From Mycolicibacterium sp. CH28 (lineage in GTDB: Bacteria; Actinomycetota; Actinomycetes; Mycobacteriales; Mycobacteriaceae), in NCBI RefSeq assembly GCF_004745805.1, contig NZ_SRLQ01000001.1:248001-312000 (forward strand): a stretch of DNA of 64,000 nt, read 5' to 3'. Each line of letters begins with the position of its first letter. The first letter of the stretch is position 1. Under the pieces are notes generated by a model. It saw only the letters and a list, made by a program, of their open reading frames with translations. It had not been told where the DNA came from and did not search any database. Below, in pieces: positions 22,151-33,355 of this stretch. A program made the position numbers and the translations under genes.

Positions 22151-23182
22151 ATGCGGCAGCTGATGTTCGAGGCTCCAGGACAGTTCGGGTGGCACGAGGT
22201 CGCCGACCCAACGATCTCCGTGCCCGAGCAGGCGATCGTGCGCCCGGTTGCCGTGGCGTGCTGCGACCTCGACGTCGGCGTGGCCCGGGGCGTGCTTCCG
22301 ATACCGCCGGGGCACGCTGTCGGCCACGAGGGCTTGGCCGAGGTGGTTGCGGTCGGCGAGGCTGTCACCACGGTGGGGGTGGGTGATCGGGTCGTCGTGC
22401 CGTTCCAGATCAGCTGCGGCACCTGCCCGCCATGCCGTCGCGGTGTGACCGGGTCGTGCGGGTCGGTGCCGTTGATGGCGATGTACGGGATGGCGCCGCT
22501 CGCTGGGCTCGATGGCGGCGGATTCATGTCGGATCTGGTGTCGGTGCCCTACGCCGACGCGATGCTCGTGCGCGTTCCCGACGGGGTCGATCCCGTCGCC
22601 GCCGCTTCGCTGTCGGACAACATCCCCGATGCCTGGCGCGCGATCGGGACCTACCGTGGCGAGCTCGCCGCCCTGAATTCCACCGACCGGCGGGTCCTGG
22701 TCATGGGCAGGCTGTCGATCGGGCTCTACGCCGCGGCGCTGGCCTCGGCGCTGGGTGCACACGTCGACTACGTCGACACCGACCCGGGCCGGCTGGCTGC
22801 CGCGGAGAAACTCGGCGCCGTCGCCCACGACCGATCCAAGCCGGACAAGACCTGGGCGCCGTATCCGATAACCGTGCACACCACGGCCGACCCGGTACTG
22901 CTTGCCGCGACCCTGCGGGCGACCTGGCCCGACGGAGTGTGCACCGACACCGGCATCTACTACCAGGGCGCTGTCGAGATGCCCCTGCTGGCGATGTACA
23001 CCCGGGGGGTGCGATTCGTGACCGGCAGGGTCAACGCGCGGGCGGTCATCCCCGAACTGCTCGACGTCCTGGCCGCCGGTTGTGACCTGTCTCCGGTGGT
23101 CGAACGGGTGCTGCCGTGGGACGAGGCGCCCCGGGCGTGGCCGGAGATGACCGGTAAGACCGTGTTCACCCGGGCTGGTTAG
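22151..23182 (+). CDS. Zinc-binding medium-chain dehydrogenase
   Basis: 343-aa MDR-superfamily (alcohol dehydrogenase-like) protein. Catalytic zinc region: CCDLDVGVARG and GHAVGHEGLAEV; structural zinc Cys cluster CGTCPPCRRGVTGSC. The nucleotide-binding region is atypical: VLVMGRLSIGLYAA replaces the usual GxGxxG, with a following DYVDTDPGR. Substrate unknown. ATG 22151 has AAGGAGGG upstream. Divergent from tetR and likely under its control. The TAG stop overlaps the convergent lysE-family stop by 3 nt. Confidence 0.83.
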   Translation: MRQLMFEAPGQFGWHEVADPTISVPEQAIVRPVAVACCDLDVGVARGVLPIPPGHAVGHEGLAEVVAVGEAVTTVGVGDRVVVPFQISCGTCPPCRRGVTGSCGSVPLMAMYGMAPLAGLDGGGFMSDLVSVPYADAMLVRVPDGVDPVAAASLSDNIPDAWRAIGTYRGELAALNSTDRRVLVMGRLSIGLYAAALASALGAHVDYVDTDPGRLAAAEKLGAVAHDRSKPDKTWAPYPITVHTTADPVLLAATLRATWPDGVCTDTGIYYQGAVEMPLLAMYTRGVRFVTGRVNARAVIPELLDVLAAGCDLSPVVERVLPWDEAPRAWPEMTGKTVFTRAG

Positions 23183-23814
23183 GTCGTCACGCCGCGGCGC
23201 ACCAGCGACAGCACCACCGCCGCAGTGGCGAACAGTCCGGAGAACGTGCGGTTCATCAACCGTTGCTGACGCGGAGTGCGCAGCCAGCCCAGCAGCCGTG
23301 CTGCCAGTCCGGTGTAGCCGCCCATCACCACCAGGTCGACCACCACCATCGTGGCCGCGATGGCCAGGTATTGCGGCAGCAGCGGTGCGGTCGGCACCAC
23401 GAACTGCGGCAGCACCGCGAGCAGGAACACCAGTCCCTTGGGGTTGGTGACGTTGACCAGAAACCCGCGTGTCAACAGGGCCAGCCGCCCACGGCTGGCA
23501 TCCCCGTTGAGCTGTTCGCCCAGGTCACCGGGCGCGGTTCGCCACTGCCGCACGGCCAGGTAGACGAGGTAGACCACGCCGATCCACTTGATCACGGTGA
23601 ACGCCACCACGGACTGCGCGACGGCGGCGCCCAGGCCGACGGCGACGGCCGCCAATTGAACCATCAGACCGATCTGCAGCCCGGTGATGTTCCAGTAACC
23701 GCGGCGCAGACCACAGGTCAGGCCGGTGGCCATGGACTGGATCGCACCGGCACCGGGGGAGACGCTGATCGCGATCGAGGCGCCGACGAAGGCCAGCCAC
23801 AGGTCCCATTGCAT
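23179..23814 (-). CDS. LysE/RhtB-family amino-acid exporter
   Basis: 211-aa inner-membrane protein with about six helices. Family features: N-terminal WLAFVGASIAISVSPGAGAIQSMATGL and TRGFLVNVTNPKGLVFLLAVLPQF. Such proteins export amino acids or homoserine-like compounds; the substrate cannot be read from sequence. ATG 23814 (MQWDLWLAF) matches the family start; the frame extends to 23871 but would add a non-conserved 19-residue tail. Diverges from hisD. Confidence 0.86.
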   Translation of the reverse strand: MQWDLWLAFVGASIAISVSPGAGAIQSMATGLTCGLRRGYWNITGLQIGLMVQLAAVAVGLGAAVAQSVVAFTVIKWIGVVYLVYLAVRQWRTAPGDLGEQLNGDASRGRLALLTRGFLVNVTNPKGLVFLLAVLPQFVVPTAPLLPQYLAIAATMVVVDLVVMGGYTGLAARLLGWLRTPRQQRLMNRTFSGLFATAAVVLSLVRRGVTT

Positions 23815-23851
23815 GGTGGCAGTATCCGGGCGATCCGGCGCCACGCTCAAT

Positions 23852-23864
23852 CGATTTTTAATCG
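23852..23864. promoter_or_regulatory. Inverted repeat between lysE-like gene and hisD
   Basis: CGATT-TTT-AATCG, an AT-rich island in GC-rich DNA between divergent starts. GACAAT (23880-23885) lies 7 nt before the hisD ATG and may be a weak leaderless -10. Possible operator; no regulator gene is next to it. Confidence 0.35.
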
Positions 23865-23892
23865 GATGCACTGATCAGGGACAATTGAACCG

Positions 23893-26964
<3,072 letters not shown>

Positions 26965-26968
<4 letters not shown>

Positions 26969-27585
26969 CAGCTAGATCCGTCGTGGTCCTGGACTACGGC
27001 TCGGGCAACCTCCGCTCGGCGCAGCGGGCGCTGGAACGTGTCGGCGCCGACGTCGAGGTCACCGCGGACCGTGAGCGTGCGCTGGCCGCCGACGGTCTGG
27101 TGGTCCCCGGTGTCGGCGCTTTCGAGGCCTGCATGACCGGGCTGCGTGGGATCGGCGGCGAGCGCATCATCGCCGACCGGGTGGCGGCCGGCCGGCCGGT
27201 GCTCGGCGTGTGCGTGGGTATGCAGATCCTGTTCGCCCGCGGTGTGGAGTTCGGCGTCGAGTCGACCGGCTGCGGCCAGTGGCCGGGATCGGTCACTCGG
27301 CTGGACGCGCCGGTGATTCCGCACATGGGCTGGAACGTGGTCGACGCCGCGCCGGGTAGCACGCTGTTCAAGGGGCTGGATGCCGACACCCGCTTCTACT
27401 TCGTGCATTCCTATGCCGCCCAGACGTGGGAAGGCGCACCCGATGCGCTGTTGACCTGGGCCACCCATCACGTGCGGTTCCTGGCCGCCGTCGAAGACGG
27501 TCCGCTGTCGGCGACACAATTTCATCCGGAGAAGAGCGGTGACGCTGGCGCGGCACTGCTCGCCAATTGGGTTGAGGGGCTGTAA
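26965..27585 (+). CDS. hisH: IGP synthase, glutaminase subunit
   Basis: Class-I glutamine amidotransferase feeding ammonia to HisF. 206 aa. [14 protein letters not shown] start, [10 protein letters not shown] oxyanion region, Cys83 in GVCVGMQ as nucleophile, and [10 protein letters not shown] with the His-Glu pair. GTG 26965 overlaps the hisB stop; 2 nt to hisA. HisF is two genes away. Confidence 0.97.
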
Positions 27586-27587
27586 GA

Positions 27588-28322
27588 GTGCCATTGATTC
27601 TTCTTCCTGCCGTCGACGTGGTCGAGGGCCGTGCGGTGCGTCTGGTTCAAGGTAAGGCCGGCAGTGAGACCGAATACGGCTCGGCGCTGGACGCGGCGCT
27701 GACCTGGCAGCGCGACGGGGCGGAGTGGATCCACCTGGTGGACCTCGACGCCGCCTTCGGGCGAGGCTCCAACCGGGAGCTGCTGGCCGAGGTGGTCGGC
27801 CAATTGGACGTGAACGTCGAACTTTCCGGCGGTATCCGCGACGACGAGTCGCTCAAGGCCGCCCTGGCCACCGGCTGCGCCAGGGTCAACATCGGCACTG
27901 CGGCACTGGAGAACCCGCTGTGGTGCGCGGCGGCGATCGCCGAGTACGGCGACAGGGTGGCGGTCGGCCTCGACGTCCAGATCGTCGAGGGGGCCCACCG
28001 GCTGCGCGGGCGTGGGTGGGAGACCGACGGCGGGGATCTGTGGCAGGTGCTCGAGCGCCTCGACAGCGAGGGGTGCTCGCGGTTCGTCGTCACCGACGTC
28101 ACCAAGGACGGCACGCTGACCGGACCGAACCTCGACTTGCTCGAAGGCGTGGGGGAGTGCACCGACGCGCCGGTGATCGCATCTGGCGGGGTGTCGAGCC
28201 TGGATGATCTGCGGGCGATCGCGACCCTGACCGACAGCGGCGTGGAGGGCGCGATCGTTGGAAAGGCGCTCTATGCGGGCCGATTCACGCTGCCGGAGGC
28301 GCTGGCCGCGGTGAGCCAGTAA
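27588..28322 (+). CDS. priA: Bifunctional HisA/TrpF isomerase PriA
   Basis: 244-aa TIM barrel. In actinobacteria without trpF this gene isomerises both ProFAR (histidine) and PRA (tryptophan). Asp10 ([10 protein letters not shown]) and Asp174 ([12 protein letters not shown]) are the acid-base pair; Arg142 and Trp144 (LRGRGWE) match the PriA residues needed for the PRA substrate, numbered one lower than in M. tuberculosis. No trpF is seen in this window, and trpE/C/B/A lie 15-20 kb away. GTG 27588, 2 nt after hisH. Confidence 0.93.
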   Translation: MPLILLPAVDVVEGRAVRLVQGKAGSETEYGSALDAALTWQRDGAEWIHLVDLDAAFGRGSNRELLAEVVGQLDVNVELSGGIRDDESLKAALATGCARVNIGTAALENPLWCAAAIAEYGDRVAVGLDVQIVEGAHRLRGRGWETDGGDLWQVLERLDSEGCSRFVVTDVTKDGTLTGPNLDLLEGVGECTDAPVIASGGVSSLDDLRAIATLTDSGVEGAIVGKALYAGRFTLPEALAAVSQ

Positions 28323-28327
28323 CGCCG

Positions 28328-29146
28328 ATGGCAGTGCAGTCGGGAGACCTCGAAGCCTTGGTGGCCCAAGCCGCGGTGATCCTGGACGAGGCGTCCGCAC
28401 CGTTCCTGGCCGGGCACCGGGCGGACTCCGCGGTGCAGAAGAAGGGTAATGACTTCGCCACCGAGGTTGACCTGGCCATCGAACGACAGGTGGTCGCGGC
28501 GCTGGAGTCGGCCACCGGGATCGGGGTCCACGGTGAGGAATTCGGCGGCGCCGACATCGACTCCTCGCTGGTGTGGGTGCTCGACCCGATCGACGGCACG
28601 TTCAATTACGCCGCCGGCTCCCCGATGGCCGCGATCCTGCTGGGGCTGCTTCGCGACGGCGAACCGGTGGCCGGGCTGACCTGGCTGCCGTTCACCGACC
28701 AGCGCTACACCGCGGTGCTGGGCGGGCCGGTGTACTACAACGGCGTCGCCCAGCCGCCGATCGGCCGCAGCGACATCGGGCAGTGCGTCATGGGCATCGG
28801 CACATTCAACGTCGACTGGCAGGGCCGCTTCCCAGGGCGGTATCGGCTGGCGGTGTTGGAGAACCTGAGTCGGGTGTGCTCGAAGCTGCGCATGCACGGC
28901 GCCACCGGTATCGACATCGCCTACGTGTCGGCCGGAATCCTCGGTGCGGCCATCAGTTTCGGTGACCACATCTGGGACCATGCCGCCGGGGTCGCGCTGG
29001 TGCGCGCCGCCGGAGGAATCGTCACCGACCTGTCCGGGCAGCAGTGGACGCCATCGTCGCGCTCGGCGCTGGCCGCTGCGCCCGGCGTGCACGAGCACGT
29101 GATAGAGATCTTGGAGCGGGTCGGCTCACCGGAGGAGTACCGGTAA
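28328..29146 (+). CDS. impA: Inositol-monophosphatase-family phosphatase (ImpA)
   Basis: 272-aa Mg-dependent FIG-superfamily phosphatase. Metal sites: [22 protein letters not shown] and [16 protein letters not shown]. Mycobacterial ImpA sits inside the his operon between hisA and hisF; an IMPase-like histidinol-phosphate phosphatase role is attractive because hisB here lacks that domain, but inositol phosphate is the classical substrate. Its TAA shares one base with the hisF ATG. Confidence 0.9.
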   Translation: MAVQSGDLEALVAQAAVILDEASAPFLAGHRADSAVQKKGNDFATEVDLAIERQVVAALESATGIGVHGEEFGGADIDSSLVWVLDPIDGTFNYAAGSPMAAILLGLLRDGEPVAGLTWLPFTDQRYTAVLGGPVYYNGVAQPPIGRSDIGQCVMGIGTFNVDWQGRFPGRYRLAVLENLSRVCSKLRMHGATGIDIAYVSAGILGAAISFGDHIWDHAAGVALVRAAGGIVTDLSGQQWTPSSRSALAAAPGVHEHVIEILERVGSPEEYR

Positions 29147-29919
29147 TGGATGTTGCAGTTCGTGTCATTCCCTGCCTGGATGTCGACGCCGGACGCGTCG
29201 TCAAGGGGGTGAACTTCGAAAACCTGCGTGACGCAGGAGATCCCGTCGAGCTTGCCGCCGCCTACGACGCCGAGGGGGCCGACGAGCTGACCTTTCTGGA
29301 CGTCACGGCGTCCTCATCGGGCCGGGCGACAATGCTCGACGTGGTGCGCCGCACCGCAGAGCAGGTCTTCATCCCGCTCACCGTGGGTGGGGGGGTGCGT
29401 TCGATTGCCGACGTCGACGCGCTGTTGCGCGCCGGTGCCGACAAGGTGTCGGTGAATACCGCCGCGATTGCCCGCCCGGAGTTGTTGGCCGAGCTGTCCC
29501 GGCAGTTCGGCTCGCAGTGCATCGTGCTGTCGGTCGACGCACGCACGGTGCCCGTGGGCTCGGCACCCACCCCGTCGGGCTGGGAAGTGACCACCCATGG
29601 TGGACGACAGGGGACCGGTATCGACGCGGTCGAATGGGCAACGCGGGGAGCCGAACTCGGAGTCGGCGAGATTCTGCTGAACTCGATGGACGCCGACGGT
29701 ACCAAGGCGGGTTTTGACCTGGCGATGCTGCGCGCCGTGCGTAAGGCCGTCACGGTGCCGGTGATCGCCAGCGGCGGCGCCGGTGCGGTGGGGGATTTCG
29801 CACCCGCCGTGCACGCCGGTGCGGATGCGGTGTTGGCCGCCAGCGTCTTCCACTTCCGCGAGCTGACCATCGGAGAGGTGAAGGCGGCGATGGCCGCAGA
29901 GGGGATCACCGTCCGATGA
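29146..29919 (+). CDS. hisF: IGP synthase, cyclase subunit
   Basis: TIM-barrel cyclase making IGP and AICAR with HisH ammonia. 257 aa. [17 protein letters not shown] (first catalytic Asp), [23 protein letters not shown] (second Asp) and [16 protein letters not shown] 29146 has GGAGGA (29131-29136) upstream and shares a base with the impA stop; the in-frame extension to 29044 lies within impA. The last codons GTC CGA TGA form the start of a 38-bp tandem repeat. Confidence 0.96.
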   Translation: MDVAVRVIPCLDVDAGRVVKGVNFENLRDAGDPVELAAAYDAEGADELTFLDVTASSSGRATMLDVVRRTAEQVFIPLTVGGGVRSIADVDALLRAGADKVSVNTAAIARPELLAELSRQFGSQCIVLSVDARTVPVGSAPTPSGWEVTTHGGRQGTGIDAVEWATRGAELGVGEILLNSMDADGTKAGFDLAMLRAVRKAVTVPVIASGGAGAVGDFAPAVHAGADAVLAASVFHFRELTIGEVKAAMAAEGITVR

Positions 29920-29957
29920 GCGCAGCGAAGAGGACGAATCGAGCTGGAGTCCGATGA
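29916..29957 (+). CDS. Repeat mini-ORF 1 (13 aa)
   Basis: Encodes [16 protein letters not shown] overlaps the hisF TGA and its own TGA overlaps the next ATG. Highly basic. Translation not proven; a coupling role is more likely than a peptide function. Confidence 0.4.
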   Translation: MSAAKRTNRAGVR

Positions 29958-29995
29958 GCGCAGCGAAGAGGACGAATCGGGGGGATGTCCGATGA
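29954..29995 (+). CDS. Repeat mini-ORF 2 (13 aa)
   Basis: Encodes [13 protein letters not shown], joined by ATGA overlaps on both sides. Differs from the other two at residues 10-11. Confidence 0.4.
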   Translation: MSAAKRTNRGDVR

Positions 29996-30033
29996 GCGCA
30001 GCGAAGAGGACGAATCGAGCTGGAGTCCGATGA
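29992..30033 (+). CDS. Repeat mini-ORF 3 (13 aa)
   Basis: Encodes [13 protein letters not shown]. Its TGA overlaps the hisI ATG at 30030, completing the chain hisF-1-2-3-hisI. Confidence 0.4.
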   Translation: MSAAKRTNRAGVR

Positions 30034-30380
30034 GCCTCGAGCCCGACATTGCCGGCCGCCTCAAGCGCGATGCCAATGGGCTGTTCGCGGCGATCGCCCA
30101 GGAGCATGGCACCGGCACGGTGCTGATGGTGGCATGGATGGACGATGAGGCATTGGCCCGCACTCTGGCCACCCGGGAGGCGACCTACTACTCGCGCTCC
30201 CGCGGCGAGTACTGGGTCAAGGGTGCAACCTCGGGACACACCCAGCATGTGCACTCGGTGCGGCTGGACTGCGACGGCGACGCGGTGCTGCTGGAGGTCG
30301 ACCAGGTCGGCGGGGCCTGCCACACCGGCGACCACAGCTGTTTCGACGCCGATCAGCTGCTGGGCCCGGCGACGGCCTGA
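30030..30380 (+). CDS. hisI: Phosphoribosyl-AMP cyclohydrolase
   Basis: Zinc enzyme of step 3 in histidine synthesis; 116 aa, monofunctional. [20 protein letters not shown], the Mg site DCDGDA and zinc Cys in [15 protein letters not shown] 30030 is chosen over the longer frame from 29985, which would translate repeat sequence ([13 protein letters not shown]); [11 protein letters not shown] matches family N-termini and sits on the ATGA coupling point. Last his gene; 25 nt from the convergent pucR-like stop. Confidence 0.95.
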   Translation: MSLEPDIAGRLKRDANGLFAAIAQEHGTGTVLMVAWMDDEALARTLATREATYYSRSRGEYWVKGATSGHTQHVHSVRLDCDGDAVLLEVDQVGGACHTGDHSCFDADQLLGPATA

Positions 30381-30405
30381 CCGGCGATCGGCATGCCCGG
30401 TTGAC

Positions 30406-31629
30406 TTAACCTCCGGGTAACCCGAGTTGCTCGCACAACAGGAGTGCGACTTCGGTTTCCAGTCGATTCTGGTGTACCGACCGCCCCAGCTGTTCTTCTG
30501 CTTGCCGTACTCGGTAGTGAACGGTGTTCTTGTGTACGTGCATTCGTGCGGCGGTGTCGGTGTAGCTGCCCTGGCTGTCGAGGAACTCTCGCAATGTCTC
30601 GCGGAGCCGAGCGGACGTGTCGTCCTTGCCCATCAGCCCGCCCAAGAGTTGCTGGGCCCACGCATCGACATCGGGTAGACGATCGACGACCAGGCCGGCC
30701 AACCCGACATCGGAGTGAAATGTCACCTGGTTTCGTTGCCTGTTGGCGAGTGCAACCGTGCGCGCCGCCTCCGCTTGGCGGAACGTTCGCCGGAATCCGG
30801 CGAGCCCGGACGCGATCCTGCCGACCGCCAGGTGTACGCCGGGGTCTTCCGCCAACACGTCGGCCAGGGCCCTAGCGTCCAGTGCGAGCCGCCCCGCCGA
30901 TGATGCCCAGACCCACCCGTGCTGATCGTCGACCGACACACTCATCGTGCTGGCGCCCGTCGCAGCCTTCATCGCGTTGGTACCAATCCGGAGCAAATGG
31001 GGAAGGCGCACGGCGCTATCGGTGCACCAGACGAGGGCCGCAACATTCCAGCCGCGCAACGATGTTGACAGCATCTGCTCAGCAGCACGCACGTCGATGT
31101 CGGGGGTTTCCAGCACAGCTTTGAGCGCGGCGGCGCGGGCTGCATCGGAGCGGGCGTCCCAACGCCGCCGTTCGTCTTCGTAGATGTCGATGATGTCTTC
31201 GATCACCCGGTCGATGTAGCCATTGGTGATGAGGGCGATGTGGCTGGTCGCGGCGAGCGCGCCGGGGGTGGGCAAGTCGAGCTCGCCGATGTCGGTGATT
31301 GCCCATTGGACGAACATGTGCTCGCCGAGCCGATATGCGCGCAGCAGTCCTTCGAGAGACAGGTCGTGCTGGGCGAATCGACGCGCGTATTCCACGGCGG
31401 CTGGCGGAACGGTGATGTCGTCGAGCGAGATGCCCAACGCCAGCATGTCGACGATCGCCGTCACGTTCGACGACGTGCTGGCGATCATGAGTTGTTCGAC
31501 TTCGTCATCATGATGGAATTCGGGAATAGCGTCCACGAACATGCTGACCATGGCCCCAGTCCGGGTCGTCAATCGCGCCTTCAGGCTGGCGGCAACGGTG
31601 TGCACGATGCCTTCCACATTGTCGGACAT
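30406..31629 (-). CDS. PucR/CdaR-family transcriptional regulator
   Basis: 407 aa. Residues about 10-170 form a helical sensor-like domain, 175-310 a GGDEF-like/CdaR central domain, and 345-400 a PucR-type C-terminal HTH: FLDSQGSYTDTAARMHVHKNTVHYR (in parts DTAARMHVHKNTVHYRVRQ) followed by LLLCEQLG. It diverges from an acyl-CoA synthetase that opens a lipid-metabolism block and is the likely local regulator, probably an activator responding to a pathway intermediate. ATG 31629 is 6 nt after TAGATT: leaderless layout. Confidence 0.87.
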   Translation of the reverse strand: MSDNVEGIVHTVAASLKARLTTRTGAMVSMFVDAIPEFHHDDEVEQLMIASTSSNVTAIVDMLALGISLDDITVPPAAVEYARRFAQHDLSLEGLLRAYRLGEHMFVQWAITDIGELDLPTPGALAATSHIALITNGYIDRVIEDIIDIYEDERRRWDARSDAARAAALKAVLETPDIDVRAAEQMLSTSLRGWNVAALVWCTDSAVRLPHLLRIGTNAMKAATGASTMSVSVDDQHGWVWASSAGRLALDARALADVLAEDPGVHLAVGRIASGLAGFRRTFRQAEAARTVALANRQRNQVTFHSDVGLAGLVVDRLPDVDAWAQQLLGGLMGKDDTSARLRETLREFLDSQGSYTDTAARMHVHKNTVHYRVRQAEEQLGRSVHQNRLETEVALLLCEQLGLPGG

Positions 31630-31635
31630 GCTGGC

Positions 31636-31641
31636 AATCTA
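31636..31641 (-). promoter_or_regulatory. -10 of a leaderless pucR-like promoter
   Basis: Minus-strand TAGATT, 6 nt (GCCAGC), then ATG 31629. Confidence 0.5.
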
Positions 31642-31656
31642 GACCCCACCGCCGGT

Positions 31657-31675
31657 GCGCGAACGCGGTTCGCGC
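31657..31675. promoter_or_regulatory. Inverted repeat, candidate PucR-type operator
   Basis: GCGCGAAC-GCG-GTTCGCGC: perfect 8-bp arms, 3-nt centre. It lies 28 nt upstream of the pucR-like start, over the expected -35 region. Confidence 0.55.
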
Positions 31676-31758
31676 GGCGACGGACTTTTGTGCCGCGAGT
31701 ACAACCCTGCCCTCAATTACTGGTCTGCCGGTCCGTGGTGGTCTTCCCCGACCGTCTC

Positions 31759-31764
31759 TACCTT
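31759..31764 (+). promoter_or_regulatory. Possible -10 of the acyl-CoA synthetase promoter
   Basis: TACCTT; predicted start near 31771, just before the second palindrome of this region. Confidence 0.35.
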
Positions 31765-31774
31765 GATGACTGTT

Positions 31775-31787
31775 GTGTGAGTCACAC
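31775..31787. promoter_or_regulatory. Perfect 13-bp palindrome before the acyl-CoA synthetase gene
   Basis: GTGTGA-G-TCACAC. It would lie at the start of the transcript, a usual repressor position. Different in sequence from the upstream 8-bp-arm repeat, so two proteins may act here. Confidence 0.5.
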
Positions 31788-31815
31788 CACCCAGTCCGAT
31801 GTGAGGTGCCAGAAA

Positions 31816-33261
31816 TTGTCGATTGCCGAACTGCCATACACGCGCGCTTGCGCAGCGCCGACCGGGCACTGCCTGGCCGACGATTCGACACGGCTGGGCA
31901 ATCGAGAGTTCGCTCGTCGGGTGGAGGTCGCGGCGGCCGTTCTGCGTGACCGCGGTGTCGTGCCCGGGGCAATCGTCGCCGTGTGCCTGCCAAATTGTGT
32001 TGATCTGGTGGTTACCATCTTCGCCGCATGGCGCCTGGGCGCTGCGGTCACGCCGGTTAATCCGGCACTGACGGCCGAAGAAGCGCGATACCAGGTCGAA
32101 GACGCCGGGGCGGTAATCGTCATTGCCGCCGATGACCGGCCCGGCAGCGTCGAGGTCGGCCAACTGTCGGTGGATACTGCCGATCATGCTGTCCCAGAAC
32201 CGGTCCCGTCGGCGGACGACGACCTGGCATTGGTCATCTACACCAGCGGGACCACCGGCCGGCCCAAAGGTGTCATGCTCGACCACGGCAACGTCAATGC
32301 GATGGTGCGGATGATCGTCGACGGACTGGAACTGACTGCCGAGGATCACAGCTTGCTGATCCTGCCGCTGTTCCATGTCAACGGCGTCGTAGTCAGCATT
32401 CTCGCGCCGCTGCTCGCAGGCGGTCAGGCAACGATCACCAGGCGGTTTTCGGCGTCGTCTTTCTTCGATCTCGTCGAGCGCGTCCAGCCGACGTATTTCT
32501 CTGCGGTACCGGCCATCTACGCGATGCTGGTCGCCCAGCCAGACGGACAGGCCGAGATGTCCTCACTGCGGTTGGCGGTGTGCGGCGCAGCGCCGATGCC
32601 CGCAGAACTCATCGGCAGGTTCGAATCGCGTTTCGGTGTGCCGATCGTCGAGGGCTACGGCCTGTCCGAGGGTACCTGCGCCTCAACCCTGAATCCGCTT
32701 GCCGGACCGCGCAAACCCGGCACTGTGGGAAGGCCACTGCGGGGACAGACGGTGGCAGTTCTCGGGCCCGACGGTCAGGTGCGCGATGACGGGAAGCCTG
32801 GGGAGGTGGTCGTTCGCGGGCCCAACGTGATGCGCGGTTACCTTGGGCAGCCGGCCGCGACCGCCGAGACCATCGTTGACGGCTGGCTGCGTACCGGCGA
32901 CGTTGGATTCTTCGACGCCGACGGCTACTTGATTCTTGTCGACCGCATCAAAGATCTCATCATCCGCGGGGGAGAGAACATCTACCCCAAGGAGATCGAG
33001 AACACCTTGCACGCCCATCCGGGTGTGCTGGAGGCCGCCGTGGTCGGCATGGCCGATCCCGTCCTCGGTGAAGTTCCAGTAGCGCACGTCGTCGCTGCCC
33101 CGGGTGCGGTGGTAGGCGATGCCGAACTCATCGAGCACTGCCGCCAGCGACTGACGAAGGCCAAAGTTCCCGTGACCATCCGATTGACGGATGCTTTGCC
33201 GCGCAACCCTGTCGGCAAGGTCGACAAGAAAGCGCTGCGAAGGCTGATCGCCATCGCCTGA
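31816..33261 (+). CDS. Acyl-CoA synthetase (AMP-binding, class I)
   Basis: Adenylate-forming ligase activating a carboxylic or fatty acid to its CoA thioester; about 481 aa. LVIYTSGTTGRPKGVML (phosphate loop), EGYGLSEGT, GWLRTGDVGFFDADGYL, VDRIKDLIIRGGENIYP hinge and NPVGKVDKKAL with the catalytic Lys. The start is uncertain: TTG 31816 (LSIAELPYTRA) has GTGAGG 9 nt upstream and fits family length; GTG 31777 and GTG 31801 are in frame. Head of the block ending near 39550; probable partner of the acyl-CoA dehydrogenase at 37022. Confidence 0.87.
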   Translation: MSIAELPYTRACAAPTGHCLADDSTRLGNREFARRVEVAAAVLRDRGVVPGAIVAVCLPNCVDLVVTIFAAWRLGAAVTPVNPALTAEEARYQVEDAGAVIVIAADDRPGSVEVGQLSVDTADHAVPEPVPSADDDLALVIYTSGTTGRPKGVMLDHGNVNAMVRMIVDGLELTAEDHSLLILPLFHVNGVVVSILAPLLAGGQATITRRFSASSFFDLVERVQPTYFSAVPAIYAMLVAQPDGQAEMSSLRLAVCGAAPMPAELIGRFESRFGVPIVEGYGLSEGTCASTLNPLAGPRKPGTVGRPLRGQTVAVLGPDGQVRDDGKPGEVVVRGPNVMRGYLGQPAATAETIVDGWLRTGDVGFFDADGYLILVDRIKDLIIRGGENIYPKEIENTLHAHPGVLEAAVVGMADPVLGEVPVAHVVAAPGAVVGDAELIEHCRQRLTKAKVPVTIRLTDALPRNPVGKVDKKALRRLIAIA

Positions 33262-33355
33262 GCCCGCGCTCCGACACACCGAGTTTCACCGCTCGCGCAT
33301 GTGGGCGAACGGACCGATTCCGCGTATCCAAAAACTCCGACGAAAGGTAGCTCTC

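Larger units (their letters stand above)
29911..30035 (+). repeat. 38-bp tandem repeat joining hisF to hisI
   Basis: Three full units (29911-29948, 29949-29986, 29987-30024) and an 11-nt partial copy (30025-30035). Units 1 and 3 are identical; unit 2 differs only near its end (CGGGGGGAT in place of CGAGCTGGA). Each unit opens GTCCGATGAGC, carrying an ATGA stop/start overlap. Unit 1 supplies the hisF stop and the partial copy the hisI start. The layout resembles mycobacterial MIRU elements, which insert at ATGA gene junctions. Confidence 0.95.

Noticed and set aside
29985..30029. hisI N-terminal extension reading [13 protein letters not shown]
   Set aside because: It translates repeat DNA in one of its frames; the HisI family begins near [11 protein letters not shown] at ATG 30030.
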